The notes under the pieces: generated by a model
The model's input: only the letters and a program-made list of their open reading frames with translations
Databases searched by the model: none
Told to the model about the DNA's origin: nothing
Made by a program: the position numbers and the translations under genes
NCBI GenBank assembly: GCA_964502735.1
Contig: CAZCYD010000001.1
Location: 108,260-172,259 of the forward strand
Direction of reading: 5' to 3'
Source of the DNA: JACKAN01 sp964502735
GTDB taxonomy: Bacteria; Bdellovibrionota; Bdellovibrionia; Bdellovibrionales; UBA1609
DNA length: 64,000 nucleotides
Shown here: piece after piece, positions 15,662-25,182 of the stretch
Numbering within the stretch: the first letter of the stretch is position 1
Layout of the letters: every line of letters starts with the position of its first letter

Positions 15662-16567
15662 ATGTTAAGCACAGACTTTCTTATTTTAATTGGCGGTTTA
15701 GCACTAGCGGCGCTCAGTGTTTATCTCTTTGTAACTGCCATCCTAAAAAACGATGCTAATGCCGACGCATTGGCTTGGGCGTCTGGAGATGAGCCCAGCT
15801 CTTCAAAGTCAGGGTTTATTAATTTCTCTCGCCCACTTGTGCACAATTTTACGCTGCAACATGCTCTTAAAGTTAGAGCCCCTGCCTACAGAAAAAAAAT
15901 TGAAAAGAAAATTCTCACCGGCGGTCTCGCCAGTGAGCTCAATGTAGATGAGTTTATTGGACTGCAAATCTTGTGGGGAATTATGTTTCCCTTTATGTTA
16001 ACCGTTCTCAATTTTGCCCTACAACTAGGATACTCCTATTGGATATTCCCAGCCTTCTCTATTTTTGGAGCCTACTTCCCACATATTCACTGTCGCTCAT
16101 CCAAGAATCAACGCTACATTTCTGTCATCAAAGAGCTTCCTTTCTTTATTGACCTGATGGCCCTATCCACTGAGGCGGGACTTGATTTTGTTAATGCCAT
16201 TCAGCGAATTGTAGACAAAGCTGATGACACTGTCCTTGCTAATGAGCTCTCCATTGTGCTCAAAGATATTAAACTAGGGAGCGCAAGAGCCGAAGCCCTA
16301 AGAAAACTAGCTGAAAGACTCGATATACCAGAGGTGACAAGTTTCACCTCTGTTGTGATTGATGCTGACTACACCGGAGCTAGTATTTCACAAGTCTTAA
16401 AAGATCAATCGATACAAATGAGACTTGAACGCTTTATTAGAGCCGAAAAAGCAGGAGCCAAGGCCTCTCAGCTCATACTTATTCCCATGATGATATTTAT
16501 TTTACCCGCAGTTTTTCTAATTGTTTTTGCCCCTGTGGTATTGCAATTTTTTTATGGAGGTCAGTAA
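15662..16567 (+). CDS. TadC-like type II secretion F-domain protein
   Basis: The 301-residue inner-membrane protein has an N-terminal helix (residues 5-27), two central helices (about 98-140) and a C-terminal helix (about 275-297). A GspF-type cytoplasmic domain lies between them (ELPFFIDLMALSTEAGLDF, ALRKLAERLDIPEV). This is the TadC/TadB platform layout of Tad (Flp, type IVb) pilus machines. No TadA ATPase, TadB, prepilin or secretin is next to it here, so tadC heads a different operon of FHA proteins. The next start overlaps the stop (TAATG). Confidence 0.88.
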   Translation: MLSTDFLILIGGLALAALSVYLFVTAILKNDANADALAWASGDEPSSSKSGFINFSRPLVHNFTLQHALKVRAPAYRKKIEKKILTGGLASELNVDEFIGLQILWGIMFPFMLTVLNFALQLGYSYWIFPAFSIFGAYFPHIHCRSSKNQRYISVIKELPFFIDLMALSTEAGLDFVNAIQRIVDKADDTVLANELSIVLKDIKLGSARAEALRKLAERLDIPEVTSFTSVVIDADYTGASISQVLKDQSIQMRLERFIRAEKAGAKASQLILIPMMIFILPAVFLIVFAPVVLQFFYGGQ

Positions 16568-16926
16568 TGGAAAATCAGAAACTGTACCTCTTATCTCAAG
16601 AAAAAAAACTTATCAGCAGCAATGTTAAAATTGCCGAAAATTTTTTTGCAAGAGCCATTGGTTTAATGGGAAAAAAACAACTTCCTGAAAGCAATGCTTT
16701 ATGGATAAAGCGCTGTAGTCACATCCATACATTTTTTATGAGATTTTCAATTGATCTCATTTTTGTTGATAAAGATCTTGTCGTTAAAAAAGTATTTGAA
16801 AGTGCCCGCCCCTGGAAACATTTGTTTTTAGGGTCTTGGGGGTCCGACTCCGTATTTGAATTACCAGAGAACACTTTAAAAAAACTAACTATTCACAAAG
16901 GAGATCAACTCTATGTGGGTAATTAG
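16567..16926 (+). CDS. DUF192 family protein
   Basis: 119 residues of DUF192 type: IAENFFARAIGLMGKK, NALWIKRCSHIHTFFMRFSIDLIFVD and a C-terminal small barrel. The family is common and often exported, but this copy has no signal peptide. Its function is not known. The start overlaps the stop of tadC by one base and the 3' end overlaps the following FHA gene by 14 bp, so it is embedded in the operon. In other genomes DUF192 genes are also seen near Tad loci (from memory). Confidence 0.88.
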   Translation: MENQKLYLLSQEKKLISSNVKIAENFFARAIGLMGKKQLPESNALWIKRCSHIHTFFMRFSIDLIFVDKDLVVKKVFESARPWKHLFLGSWGSDSVFELPENTLKKLTIHKGDQLYVGN

Positions 16927-18553
16927 ATTTTTAAATGGGCCACTCACCGGCCAAATGCTCAACTTAAAACCTGGAAAAAATCTTGTTGGTAGAAACAATC
17001 AATGTGACATCCCCATTATACATCCTGGAGTTTCTAAACAACACTGCATAATCCATATGTCTGAAACCGGAGTACAAGTTGAAGATCTTAACTCCAGTAA
17101 CGGCACTTTTGTAAACGGGTTAAAAGTCAAGACTCATAAACTGTCACACGCAGACAAAATAAGCTGCTATGATATCATGGCAGAAGTTTTAAACGTATCT
17201 GATGTCAATGCAGGATTTAAAGCACCGTCTTTTAACCCTGTCGGGGTGTTTGGCAATGTAGCCATGAAACAAAATCCAGAGTTAAATACCCCCTACCAAC
17301 CTGGCGAATACCACCAACCTGATGAGGTTAGAGATTCCTCGGCAAGTCCACAGCATTCAGAAAGTCCTCAGCGAATTCCGAAAGGCCTGCAGGGGTTCTT
17401 AAATCTTGCTCAAAATTACTTGGATGAGGTTGTTCTCCCTGGAATATACAAACTTGCAGAGTGGACGGAATTTCGTTGGGTCCTTCTTATCTTCATGGGA
17501 CTTTTCATTGTATTTGTAACCAGTCTATCTTCAATTCCTTTGATGAATATTCTCAAAACAAGTATAGAAAAAGAAAGCCAACGCCGAGCGCTCACTATCG
17601 CAAGAACTTTAGCCAAAATGAATCAAGTGGAATTGATGAATGGACGAGAGGCTAATGTTTCTACTGAGTTAGCCAATCGTGAACCTGGAGTCGCGAAGTC
17701 TTATATTTTCTCTAATGTGGACAACCTTATTATTGCACCAGCAAGTTTGAGTGGTAAATATCCTGCTGATAAATTTGTCCATTCGGCAAGAAAAGAGGGG
17801 CGTGAAAGTGTAACCCAGATTGATAGCAGTACGATTGGTGCACTTGTTCCAATTGAATACTACAACCCTCAAACAGGCTCTCAGTCCGTAATGGCCTACG
17901 CTGTTGTTGTCTACGACATGGGTACGCTAGCCGTAGATGATGGACAAACTCTAAGTCTCTTTATCCAAACTTTTATAATCGCTCTAATTGTAGGCACTAT
18001 ACTCTTCTACTTTTTGTACAAACTTGTAGAGTACCCTTATTCCATTCTAAATAAACAATTAGATTTAGCTTTAAAGGAAGGTGGACAACAAATTCAACTC
18101 TCATACCAATTTCCAGCTGCTCAAGAACTCGTATCGAATATAGGGAGCGCATTGAGTCGGATTCATGGAGTTGGACCCTCCTCCGAAGAAATTTTTGAAG
18201 CCGACCGAAGTCAAGAAATGAGTAATCTTATTCAGCTCATTGGTTTTCCGGCTATGGCTATCTCCGCGGATGATAAAATCATATCTGCTCTAAATGAAAG
18301 CTTTGAAGAAAAAGTTGGCATTCAAAACCGGGACCTACTTTACGGAAGCGTCAGCTCGATAAATGATCAATCTCTAAAACTGAGCCTTGAAGATCTCATT
18401 GAGCGAGTCATACAAAACCCTGAACAAATGGCAACTAATGAGTTAGAGTTTAGTGGAACCAAACATGAAATTGTAGCTCAGGCTATTAATGGAAATAAAA
18501 ATATTGCCTATATCCTCTTTGTGATCTTACCAGCAGAAGGGGGGGCAACGTGA
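16913..18553 (+). CDS. FHA-domain transmembrane signalling protein
   Basis: 546 residues. An N-terminal FHA domain (about residues 5-95) has the GR at LVGRNNQCD, the S-x-x-H at VSKQHC and the N-G at SSNGTFVNG, so phosphothreonine binding looks intact. A Pro-rich linker follows. TM1 (about 187-208) and TM2 (about 349-370) enclose a ~140-residue exported region that could be a sensor. A cytoplasmic part (about 375-546) includes a PAS-like segment (IQLIGFPAMAISADDKIISAL). The ATG lies nine bases after GGAG. A G7 run (18539-18545) is near the 3' end. It is the second-to-largest member of the operon and probably links an outside signal to FHA partners. Confidence 0.82.
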   Translation: MWVIRFLNGPLTGQMLNLKPGKNLVGRNNQCDIPIIHPGVSKQHCIIHMSETGVQVEDLNSSNGTFVNGLKVKTHKLSHADKISCYDIMAEVLNVSDVNAGFKAPSFNPVGVFGNVAMKQNPELNTPYQPGEYHQPDEVRDSSASPQHSESPQRIPKGLQGFLNLAQNYLDEVVLPGIYKLAEWTEFRWVLLIFMGLFIVFVTSLSSIPLMNILKTSIEKESQRRALTIARTLAKMNQVELMNGREANVSTELANREPGVAKSYIFSNVDNLIIAPASLSGKYPADKFVHSARKEGRESVTQIDSSTIGALVPIEYYNPQTGSQSVMAYAVVVYDMGTLAVDDGQTLSLFIQTFIIALIVGTILFYFLYKLVEYPYSILNKQLDLALKEGGQQIQLSYQFPAAQELVSNIGSALSRIHGVGPSSEEIFEADRSQEMSNLIQLIGFPAMAISADDKIISALNESFEEKVGIQNRDLLYGSVSSINDQSLKLSLEDLIERVIQNPEQMATNELEFSGTKHEIVAQAINGNKNIAYILFVILPAEGGAT

Positions 18554-19530
18554 GCCAACTCGCCCTTCAAAGTCAAGTCGAGTACACCATGACAATAGTC
18601 TCTGGCCCCGATAAGGGGGAGATATTCAAGCTCATGTCGACAACAATTTCAATTGGACGAGCCTCCACAAATGACATCGTATTGGCTAGAGATGCTAAAT
18701 GTAGCCGCCAACATGCTGAAATAAATATATCGAGTACAGGAATCATTATTAAGTCTCTTAACCCAAAGAATCTTATTAATGTAGATGGCAAAGAAGGGGC
18801 GACTCTATTTTTAAATCACAACTCAAAAATTATGATTGGATCGACAAAAATTTTATTCCAAATATCCATGTTGATAAAAGATGGAGCCTCTGCTCCTCCA
18901 GCCTTATTTTATTCTGATAGCAACGAGAATAAAGGCCTTGGTCCAACTCGCCCACAACAAATGCCCAATAAACCCATCACATTCCATCAGCCTAAAAAAA
19001 ATAATCTCAGACTGATTCTTATTGTGGCTCTATTTGTGATAGTCATTTTTGCTTTAACTGAGGAAGATTCGTCTCCCCTACCCAAAAAGGGGATCCGAAC
19101 TGATCAAGATATCGAAAATGAAATCGACACATTAAATAAACTCAGGGAGGCTGAAATTAAGCTCCGCAAGGATAAAGGAGTTGAATCTGACCAGTATGAA
19201 GAGGCCCACTCTCACTATATAATTGGGTTTAGAGACTTCAAAAAAGGAAAGTTTGAAAGAGCTATCTCTTCATTCCAGGCTTGTCTGACAATTTTTCCTA
19301 AGCATGATTTATGTAAAACCTACAGAGGACTAGCTCAAAAAAGATTTCAAGAACTCATCCAGTATCATATGATATCCGGTAATAAGTTTGCCGATAATGG
19401 ACAGTATTCAGCCTGCATTACCTCATTCAAAAATGTTATGTATATGGTAAAAGACCGATCAAGCAAGGTCTATTTAGAAGCTGACTCAAAAAGAAAGTAC
19501 TGTGAAACACGCTTGAGAGGTAGGTTTTAA
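18550..19530 (+). CDS. FHA-domain membrane protein with C-terminal TPR-like region
   Basis: 326 residues, starting at a GTG that overlaps the preceding stop (GTGA). The FHA domain (about residues 14-105) carries SIGRASTND and CSRQHAEI, so the Arg, Ser and His that bind phosphothreonine are present. The usual NG is replaced by a degenerate NPKN/NVDG. One transmembrane helix is at about residues 155-173 (LRLILIVALFVIVIFAL). The distal part (about 215-320) looks like TPR-type helices with FKKGKFERAISSFQACLTIFP, presumably outside the inner membrane. The architecture is shared with the next gene. Confidence 0.8.
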   Translation: MSQLALQSQVEYTMTIVSGPDKGEIFKLMSTTISIGRASTNDIVLARDAKCSRQHAEINISSTGIIIKSLNPKNLINVDGKEGATLFLNHNSKIMIGSTKILFQISMLIKDGASAPPALFYSDSNENKGLGPTRPQQMPNKPITFHQPKKNNLRLILIVALFVIVIFALTEEDSSPLPKKGIRTDQDIENEIDTLNKLREAEIKLRKDKGVESDQYEEAHSHYIIGFRDFKKGKFERAISSFQACLTIFPKHDLCKTYRGLAQKRFQELIQYHMISGNKFADNGQYSACITSFKNVMYMVKDRSSKVYLEADSKRKYCETRLRGRF

Positions 19531-21557
19531 TGGCTAAGCTGATTACCTACTTACACGGCAAAATTGTTTCTGAGGTTTCTCTTGAAGCCAACAAAACTTA
19601 CATAATTGGTAGAGATAAATCCGCCGATGTCAGGCTTGATAGCATCAGTGGCATTTCGAGGCAACATGTAAAAATACATCGCGAAGGGGAGCACTGGCTG
19701 TTAAGTGTTCTTTCGCAATTCGGAAATGTACTTTATGAAGGCCAGTTAATTGACGAAATGTTACTTGATGTCAGTCTAAGTTTTAAAATACCTCCCTATG
19801 ACATTCAGTTTGTTTCGGAAACAAAGGAGTTCACAAAACAAACCGTCACATCTGACTTACCTCAAAACACTAAAGCCAATCCTTTGGATCTGCCAGATTC
19901 TGATTTTAACCATGGAACATCTCCCGAAGATAAGGTGTCTAAAAGTTTAGTTCAAGCTGATACAAGAAAAGTGAATACTCAATTGCCTCAAAAGACAGCA
20001 CAAGAAATTGCCATTCAGAGCTTTTCAGATGAAATTACATCCTCCGGGGTTTTCGATAACATTGTTGGAATTATTAAGTGGAGAGACTCCAATGGTAAGA
20101 AAAAGGGATACAAGTTCTCCCAGGGCAGTTGCGTTGTGGGGCGCGGTGAAAACTGCGAAGTCAGCATCCCCAACAGTTTACTAAGCCGAAGACACTTTGA
20201 AATTACGAAAGAAAAAAATCATTTTTTTATTGTGGATCTAGGCAGTGCGAACGGAACAAAATTGAATAATAAGGAGGTAAGCAAAAATCAACCTATCTCC
20301 ATAGAAAGTGGTGATAAGATATCTATCTCGGGATTTATGTTTAGCTTCCAAATTAAAGACGAACAGTTCGAGAAAAAACTCAGCACTGTGCCTATCTTGC
20401 AACAGTCAAGTTTAGATCTAATGCCACCCCCACCAATTGAGGCTGGTGCTCGGGTAGTAAGGGTTGATAAAAATCAAAGACAAATAATTAGTGAACCCGC
20501 AGATAAAAAGCTGAAGATTCGCTTAGCGCTTATAGCTGCAATAGTTATTCTTATTGGATTTTTAATATTCGACGCCGATCCCCCTGCAGAAACTGGAAAG
20601 GCTGACCAGGCCTCGGCAAATACTATAACCTTTGAAAAGTTAACTCCTGAAGAAAAATCTATTGTGATGGATGCTTTTAAACTTGGGAAAAATCATTTTA
20701 ATCAGAAGAAATACGCTAACTGCGCAAAGGAGTTTGAAAAATTACACAAAATTCTACCCTTCTACATGAACTCAAAAGAAATCGCTGGGCTTTGTGAACA
20801 AACCCTGGCTCTAGAAAAGGAAAATAGTGAAATCGAAAGAAAACGAAAAGAACAGATTCTCATGGAGCAGAGAATTAAGGCTATAGTTGAAGACTGTCGT
20901 CACCAGCTACCAAACTTCAAAAATACTAATGAAGCAAATGAGTGTATTACGCCAGCCATTTCAATGTTTCCTGATCACCCTGCAATTATAGACTACCAAA
21001 ATACAGTCGCAATTCGTGAACAACAAGAGCGTGACGAAGCCTCCCGACGAAGTCGGAGATTAGCTCAAATAAAAAAGGGAGAGAGCCTATTTCTTGAAGC
21101 TAAACAAGAATTTGAAAAACAAAGATTTCGAAAAGCTATGGATAAGTATTCTGAATTTATAGGAAGCTCTTATCCTGATCCAAATGGTTACAGAAGTATT
21201 GCCAGTCGGGATCTAGCCGTAGCAAAACAAAAGCTTTCCGAAAAGGTGCAGGTTAACTTTGATGAGTGTAAAAAGTTTTACAATGAACGCCGCTTTAAAG
21301 AGTCAGTTATTTCCTGCGACAAAGCCTTAGAAGAAGATCCAAAAAATTCTGAAGTAAAATCTTATAGAAAACTTATTGTTTCAGAGCTAAGAAAAGAAAT
21401 GAAAACCATCTACCAAGATGCAATTCTCGAGGAGTCATTGGGCAATGTCGATGCAGCTAAAGAAAAGTGGAAAAAAATTCTAGAGCTTGATATTGAGACT
21501 GATGAATTTTACATTAAATCGAAAAGTAAGCTTAAAAAATATGGAATAGGTATCTAG
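19530..21557 (+). CDS. Double-FHA membrane protein with C-terminal TPR-like region
   Basis: 675 residues with two FHA domains. The first (about residues 5-90; YIIGRDKSAD, ISRQHVKI) has a degenerate NG loop. The second (about 180-270; CVVGRGENCE, LSRRHFEI, GSANGTKLNN) has the full set of phosphothreonine-binding residues. A transmembrane helix is at about 331-348. It is followed by ~300 residues of charged helical repeats (FNQKKYANCAKEFEKL, FEKQRFRKAMDKYSEFI), TPR-like. Start ATG overlaps the preceding stop by one base. Likely a membrane scaffold for a complex regulated by Ser/Thr phosphorylation; no Ser/Thr kinase is encoded in the window. Confidence 0.82.
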   Translation: MAKLITYLHGKIVSEVSLEANKTYIIGRDKSADVRLDSISGISRQHVKIHREGEHWLLSVLSQFGNVLYEGQLIDEMLLDVSLSFKIPPYDIQFVSETKEFTKQTVTSDLPQNTKANPLDLPDSDFNHGTSPEDKVSKSLVQADTRKVNTQLPQKTAQEIAIQSFSDEITSSGVFDNIVGIIKWRDSNGKKKGYKFSQGSCVVGRGENCEVSIPNSLLSRRHFEITKEKNHFFIVDLGSANGTKLNNKEVSKNQPISIESGDKISISGFMFSFQIKDEQFEKKLSTVPILQQSSLDLMPPPPIEAGARVVRVDKNQRQIISEPADKKLKIRLALIAAIVILIGFLIFDADPPAETGKADQASANTITFEKLTPEEKSIVMDAFKLGKNHFNQKKYANCAKEFEKLHKILPFYMNSKEIAGLCEQTLALEKENSEIERKRKEQILMEQRIKAIVEDCRHQLPNFKNTNEANECITPAISMFPDHPAIIDYQNTVAIREQQERDEASRRSRRLAQIKKGESLFLEAKQEFEKQRFRKAMDKYSEFIGSSYPDPNGYRSIASRDLAVAKQKLSEKVQVNFDECKKFYNERRFKESVISCDKALEEDPKNSEVKSYRKLIVSELRKEMKTIYQDAILEESLGNVDAAKEKWKKILELDIETDEFYIKSKSKLKKYGIGI

Positions 21558-22240
21558 TGAAAAACTTTGACTTTAGAAGTTACAGTAGCAAACTATTTAG
21601 ACCCCAACCTGTAATCTCTCAGGATCTAGAAAAATCCATTTTAGTTATTGCGACGCCTTGGGGACAAAAAAATGCAGCTGAAAAAACTACAGAACTTATT
21701 CACGACTTTTACCTGTCTTCAATCGAAGACTTGGAGGCCACATCTCCATATGAGTTTATTTTTTCTCTAAGCAAGGAAGCCAATTTACTTCGCACATCAG
21801 TCTTACTGGCAAATGAAAAGGTTTTTCAAGAAGAGAACTTCGATGAGTACTCCAGTGCTTGTGAAGTTATTGCCGTTACCAAAGTCGGAAATGAGGTGCA
21901 TCTCATACAAGTCGGACAACCCAGCTTATACTTGCATCGAAAAGGATTTGCTGTACAACCTCTAGCTTGTAGCTTAGATCTATCTATGAACATTAGTCAT
22001 AACCAAGATCTGGCTTCACCCTTACCAAGTAAACTTATTGGTCTGGAAAAAAATATTGATATTGCCGTACACACCTTTATTCCTCAACAAAGGGATCGAC
22101 TTATTTTTTTAAGCCGAACATTTGCTCCAGAAACTTTTTTTAATTTAAAAAATACAGATTTTACAATGGTAGACCTCACTCGCAGCATTGCTAAAGAGAA
22201 TACTGCCAATCCTTTCTGGCTGGCTATCTTAGAGTTTTAA
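21557..22240 (+). CDS. PP2C-like protein, probably without catalytic activity
   Basis: 227 residues starting at GTG 21557, which overlaps the previous stop. The order of segments resembles a PP2C phosphatase fold: ACEVIAVTKVGNEVHLIQVGQPSLYLHRKG corresponds to the part of PP2C with the VGDSRxYL motif, and RDRLIFLSR to the RLLLCSDG strand. The metal-binding Asp residues of those motifs (GDS, SDG) are replaced (GQP, LSR). I therefore read it as a degenerate PP2C or a distant relative. It ends the FHA operon and its end overlaps the convergent sulfatase-like gene by 12 bp. The assignment is moderate, based on pattern only. Confidence 0.55.
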   Translation: MKNFDFRSYSSKLFRPQPVISQDLEKSILVIATPWGQKNAAEKTTELIHDFYLSSIEDLEATSPYEFIFSLSKEANLLRTSVLLANEKVFQEENFDEYSSACEVIAVTKVGNEVHLIQVGQPSLYLHRKGFAVQPLACSLDLSMNISHNQDLASPLPSKLIGLEKNIDIAVHTFIPQQRDRLIFLSRTFAPETFFNLKNTDFTMVDLTRSIAKENTANPFWLAILEF

Positions 22241-24031
22241 CAATCTCTTTTCGATTTTCTCTGCTAAGGCCTTATTCTTGCTCAGACTTAAATAGACTTC
22301 CGTCAAATTTGGCCCCATCTGAAAATCTGTGTTGATGTCCCACCTTAGCGCCGCTTTTAAATTTTCTATATGCGCCTTCTTTACAAGTCTATAATTGTAA
22401 TAATCTCTAATAAATCTCTCAAAAATTTGAGTCTTTTTCTCCTGATTTGTTGTGTACTTAAAGGCAATAAGCTGTAAAAAAAGCTTATCCTCACACTGCC
22501 TATAGCTACTATTATCTTTAGGTGATTTTGCAAAGAACTGATAACAGCCCCGATTAGGTAAACTTACTGGTTGTCCTAATTTTTTCTTTGCTAGATAAAT
22601 CCAATATTTATTTCTTGCCTGCTTGCCTGCATTCAGTAACAAGTTCCAGTCTTGTTTATTAATGGCCAGTTCAGCTTTCCAGCTCACTAACTCAGAATCA
22701 TATTGATTTTTCTTTAGAAGGTACTCAAGTTCTTGAGTGACAATCCGCTCGTCTTTTTTCTGCAATCCCCATATTAAATTTGCTAACTTTACTTTATTAA
22801 TAAAAATTGGATCTGGCCCCCCCCATCGACTCACACCCTTTTCTCTCAAATACTTCTCTATGGGATGAAAAATAGACTTCCATAAAACATCTTTTTGCGA
22901 AATAGGATTGATTTCATTTCTGTCAATTAGTGTGTTAAACAATTTAACATCATTATCGTAGATAAGTGAATAATATCCACTCCTAATAGAAAAGCGGCTG
23001 CCTGCCAACCTTCGCCACTGCGAAAAGGCCGACTCTATTAGTATATACCTTTGACTATTCCAATTCACATCAGGGCGGTCCATGACTGAAATCAAAGAAG
23101 TGACCTCTAGATCCCTATTTTGCGGACTTTCTACCTCAGCACCCAGTAGCTCATACAAGGTTGCCCCTAGATCAACAATGCTAACATTCCTATCTATCTT
23201 CCAATTGATTCCCTGATCTCTTAACTTTTGAGACGGCTTAATAAATAGTGGCGTTTGAACAACTTCAGAATAAAGATTGCTGGGATCCATTTCATTGGGG
23301 CGGATCTCTAAAGAATAGCCATTAAGTCCCACTAAGAAAACATGGGTATTATGCCAAACCCGATAATCTTTCATTAACTTGATTAGAGTCTCAAGAGACT
23401 CCCCTAGCTCATGGATTTGACTCATGTACTCCCGAGGCCGTACAACCCCGGCATCCGTCTGAGTTGTTTCTGAGGCGAACTGTAGGTCTGGAACATAAAT
23501 TACTGAAAAGAAGGGTTGATTTCCCACCTCTGTTGTCATCCACTTGTAAAACCGTTGGAAGTTCACCATTACTGGTCGATAAAAAGCATTAAGTTTAACT
23601 TGAATATAGTCGTCAAACTTCTCAAACCCCTGTCCAAGCCCCGACTTTTTAAAAATAGGAGGGCCGCCAGAAAAAAATGAAGTCCGATACCCCGACCTTA
23701 CAGCTACCTCTGCAACAGTTTCAAATTTACTTGATAGGTACTGTTTTCCATTGTGCCAAACCCCATGTTCAATCGGATAACGAGCGGTCAACAAAGAAGC
23801 CAATGCCGCCTGACTCATAGTTGATGAAGTGTAGTGGTGAGTGAAGCGAATGGCCTCATCGCACAAAGTTTGAAATCCTTGCAAACCGTGCTGACTCTGA
23901 TGACAATTCACTTTCTCAAAATTGAGAGACTCCACAGCAATAATTAGAATGGAGGGCTGACTCTTGCCCCCCCACTGACAACCAAGTAATGAAAACCAAA
24001 GGATAAATAATAACGCTCGATGACAATTCAT
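22229..24031 (-). CDS. Sulfatase/alkaline-phosphatase-superfamily lipoprotein
   Basis: 600 residues beginning with a lipoprotein signal (lipobox LLGC, Cys about residue 18). The superfamily fold is visible in PSILIIAVESLNF (metal-binding strand, with Glu in place of the usual Asp). TSSTMSQAALASLLTARYPIEHG follows, where the catalytic residue would be a Ser/Thr rather than a modifiable Cys in C-x-P-S-R. This suggests phosphatase/phosphotransferase-like or non-sulfatase activity. The C-terminal ~200 residues are helical and unassigned. The protein should be tethered on the periplasmic side. C8 (22817-22824) and C7 (23967-23973) runs lie in it. Confidence 0.7.
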   Translation of the reverse strand: MNCHRALLFILWFSLLGCQWGGKSQPSILIIAVESLNFEKVNCHQSQHGLQGFQTLCDEAIRFTHHYTSSTMSQAALASLLTARYPIEHGVWHNGKQYLSSKFETVAEVAVRSGYRTSFFSGGPPIFKKSGLGQGFEKFDDYIQVKLNAFYRPVMVNFQRFYKWMTTEVGNQPFFSVIYVPDLQFASETTQTDAGVVRPREYMSQIHELGESLETLIKLMKDYRVWHNTHVFLVGLNGYSLEIRPNEMDPSNLYSEVVQTPLFIKPSQKLRDQGINWKIDRNVSIVDLGATLYELLGAEVESPQNRDLEVTSLISVMDRPDVNWNSQRYILIESAFSQWRRLAGSRFSIRSGYYSLIYDNDVKLFNTLIDRNEINPISQKDVLWKSIFHPIEKYLREKGVSRWGGPDPIFINKVKLANLIWGLQKKDERIVTQELEYLLKKNQYDSELVSWKAELAINKQDWNLLLNAGKQARNKYWIYLAKKKLGQPVSLPNRGCYQFFAKSPKDNSSYRQCEDKLFLQLIAFKYTTNQEKKTQIFERFIRDYYNYRLVKKAHIENLKAALRWDINTDFQMGPNLTEVYLSLSKNKALAEKIEKRLLKL

Positions 24032-24093
24032 GTTCCCATCATACCTTGACCATTCAATTCAAGACCAGAGATAATTACATTTTCTAGATAAAC

Positions 24094-24121
24094 GCTAACG
24101 ACACAAGGCTAACGACGCAAG
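24094..24121. repeat. Two-copy 14-bp tandem repeat upstream of exbB
   Basis: GCTAACGACACAAG (24094-24107) is followed directly by GCTAACGACGCAAG (24108-24121), with one mismatch. It ends 19 bases before the ATG of the ExbB-like gene, in its untranslated leader. Confidence 0.85.
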
Positions 24122-24140
24122 TTAGACAAAGGAATAAAGA

Positions 24141-24770
24141 ATGTTTACTGATCAGTTTTATGGAATCGCCCACCTTGGACACGAGTTAACTTTATGGCTA
24201 CTTATTATTTTGAGTATTTTCAGCGTGGCTTTTATCTTTGAGCGATTCTTTACGCTAGCAAGGATTAAAGCAGACAGCAAAAAAGCCACTTTAATTATTC
24301 AAGAAGCTCTCCAGAGCAACAACCTTGGAGAAATTGAAGACTTAAGTCGCAACCGAGACACATTTGAAGGCAGAGCCCTCTCCTATGGCTTGAGACACGC
24401 CAAGGAGAATGGTGCCAACGGCTTAGAAGAAATTTTTAATTCCTATGCTCTCACAGAACGACCTCGATTTGATAAGTATCTTAACTTTTTAGCTACAGTT
24501 GGCTCCAATGCCCCCTTCATAGGACTATTAGGTACCGTCTTTGGTATCATGGATGCATTCAGAGAACTTGCCACCAGTCAGGGTGATGCCTCAGCTGTTA
24601 TGCTCGGTATCTCAAAGGCCCTGGTAGCAACAGGGGTTGGCCTTTTGGTAGCCATTCCCGCAGTAATTGCTTACAACTATTTTCAACGCCAGGTAAAAAG
24701 TATTATGCAAAGTCTTGAAAGCGTAAGGGATGTTTGTATAGCCTTGGCAAAAACCAAAAAGGTCAACTAA
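24141..24770 (+). CDS. MotA/TolQ/ExbB proton channel protein
   Basis: 209 residues with three membrane helices (about residues 14-35, 115-140 and 155-178) in the ExbB/TolQ pattern. The TM2 region PFIGLLGTVFGIMDAF and TM3 LVATGVGLLVAIPAVIAYN are the family signatures. It partners ExbD/TolR to turn the proton gradient into motion of a TonB- or TolA-like protein. The exbD-like gene follows after one base, so they form a pair. No TonB is adjacent; a TonB-like gene lies at 53885, far away. Confidence 0.92.
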   Translation: MFTDQFYGIAHLGHELTLWLLIILSIFSVAFIFERFFTLARIKADSKKATLIIQEALQSNNLGEIEDLSRNRDTFEGRALSYGLRHAKENGANGLEEIFNSYALTERPRFDKYLNFLATVGSNAPFIGLLGTVFGIMDAFRELATSQGDASAVMLGISKALVATGVGLLVAIPAVIAYNYFQRQVKSIMQSLESVRDVCIALAKTKKVN

Positions 24771-24771
24771 C

Positions 24772-25179
24772 ATGGCTGCAAAAATTGGTGGTGACGACGA
24801 CGCACCCATAGCCGAAATTAATATTGTTCCTTTTGTTGATATTATTCTTGTGGTTCTTATTATATTTATGGTGACAACGCCATTTATCATTAAACCCAGC
24901 ATTAATATCAACTTACCTAAAGCTGCAAGCGGCAGCGACACGGCTCCCTCCCAACTCAATATTGCCATTGGAGCTAGTGGTGAAACCCTTTTAAATGGAA
25001 AGCCCACTAACGATGAAGCCCTGTCTGCCTTTGCTAAAACAAGCTTAGCCGAGAACCCCCAAGTTCAAGCTATCATTTCTGCAGACAAAGATGTTCCCCA
25101 TGGTCGAGTTATTAGTGTTATTGATATCGTCAAATCTGCAGGAATAGCTAAGTTTGCAATTTCTATTGATAAAAAATAA
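24772..25179 (+). CDS. ExbD/TolR family biopolymer transport protein
   Basis: 135 residues. A short cytoplasmic tail with AEINIVPFVDIILVVLIIFMV (residues about 14-34) is the ExbD/TolR signature; the Asp in FVDI is the proton-relay residue. A ~90-residue periplasmic domain follows (HGRVISVIDIVKSAGI). It starts directly after exbB and acts with it in the inner membrane. It ends three bases before the convergent membrane-protein gene. Confidence 0.92.
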   Translation: MAAKIGGDDDAPIAEINIVPFVDIILVVLIIFMVTTPFIIKPSININLPKAASGSDTAPSQLNIAIGASGETLLNGKPTNDEALSAFAKTSLAENPQVQAIISADKDVPHGRVISVIDIVKSAGIAKFAISIDKK

Positions 25180-25182
25180 AAA

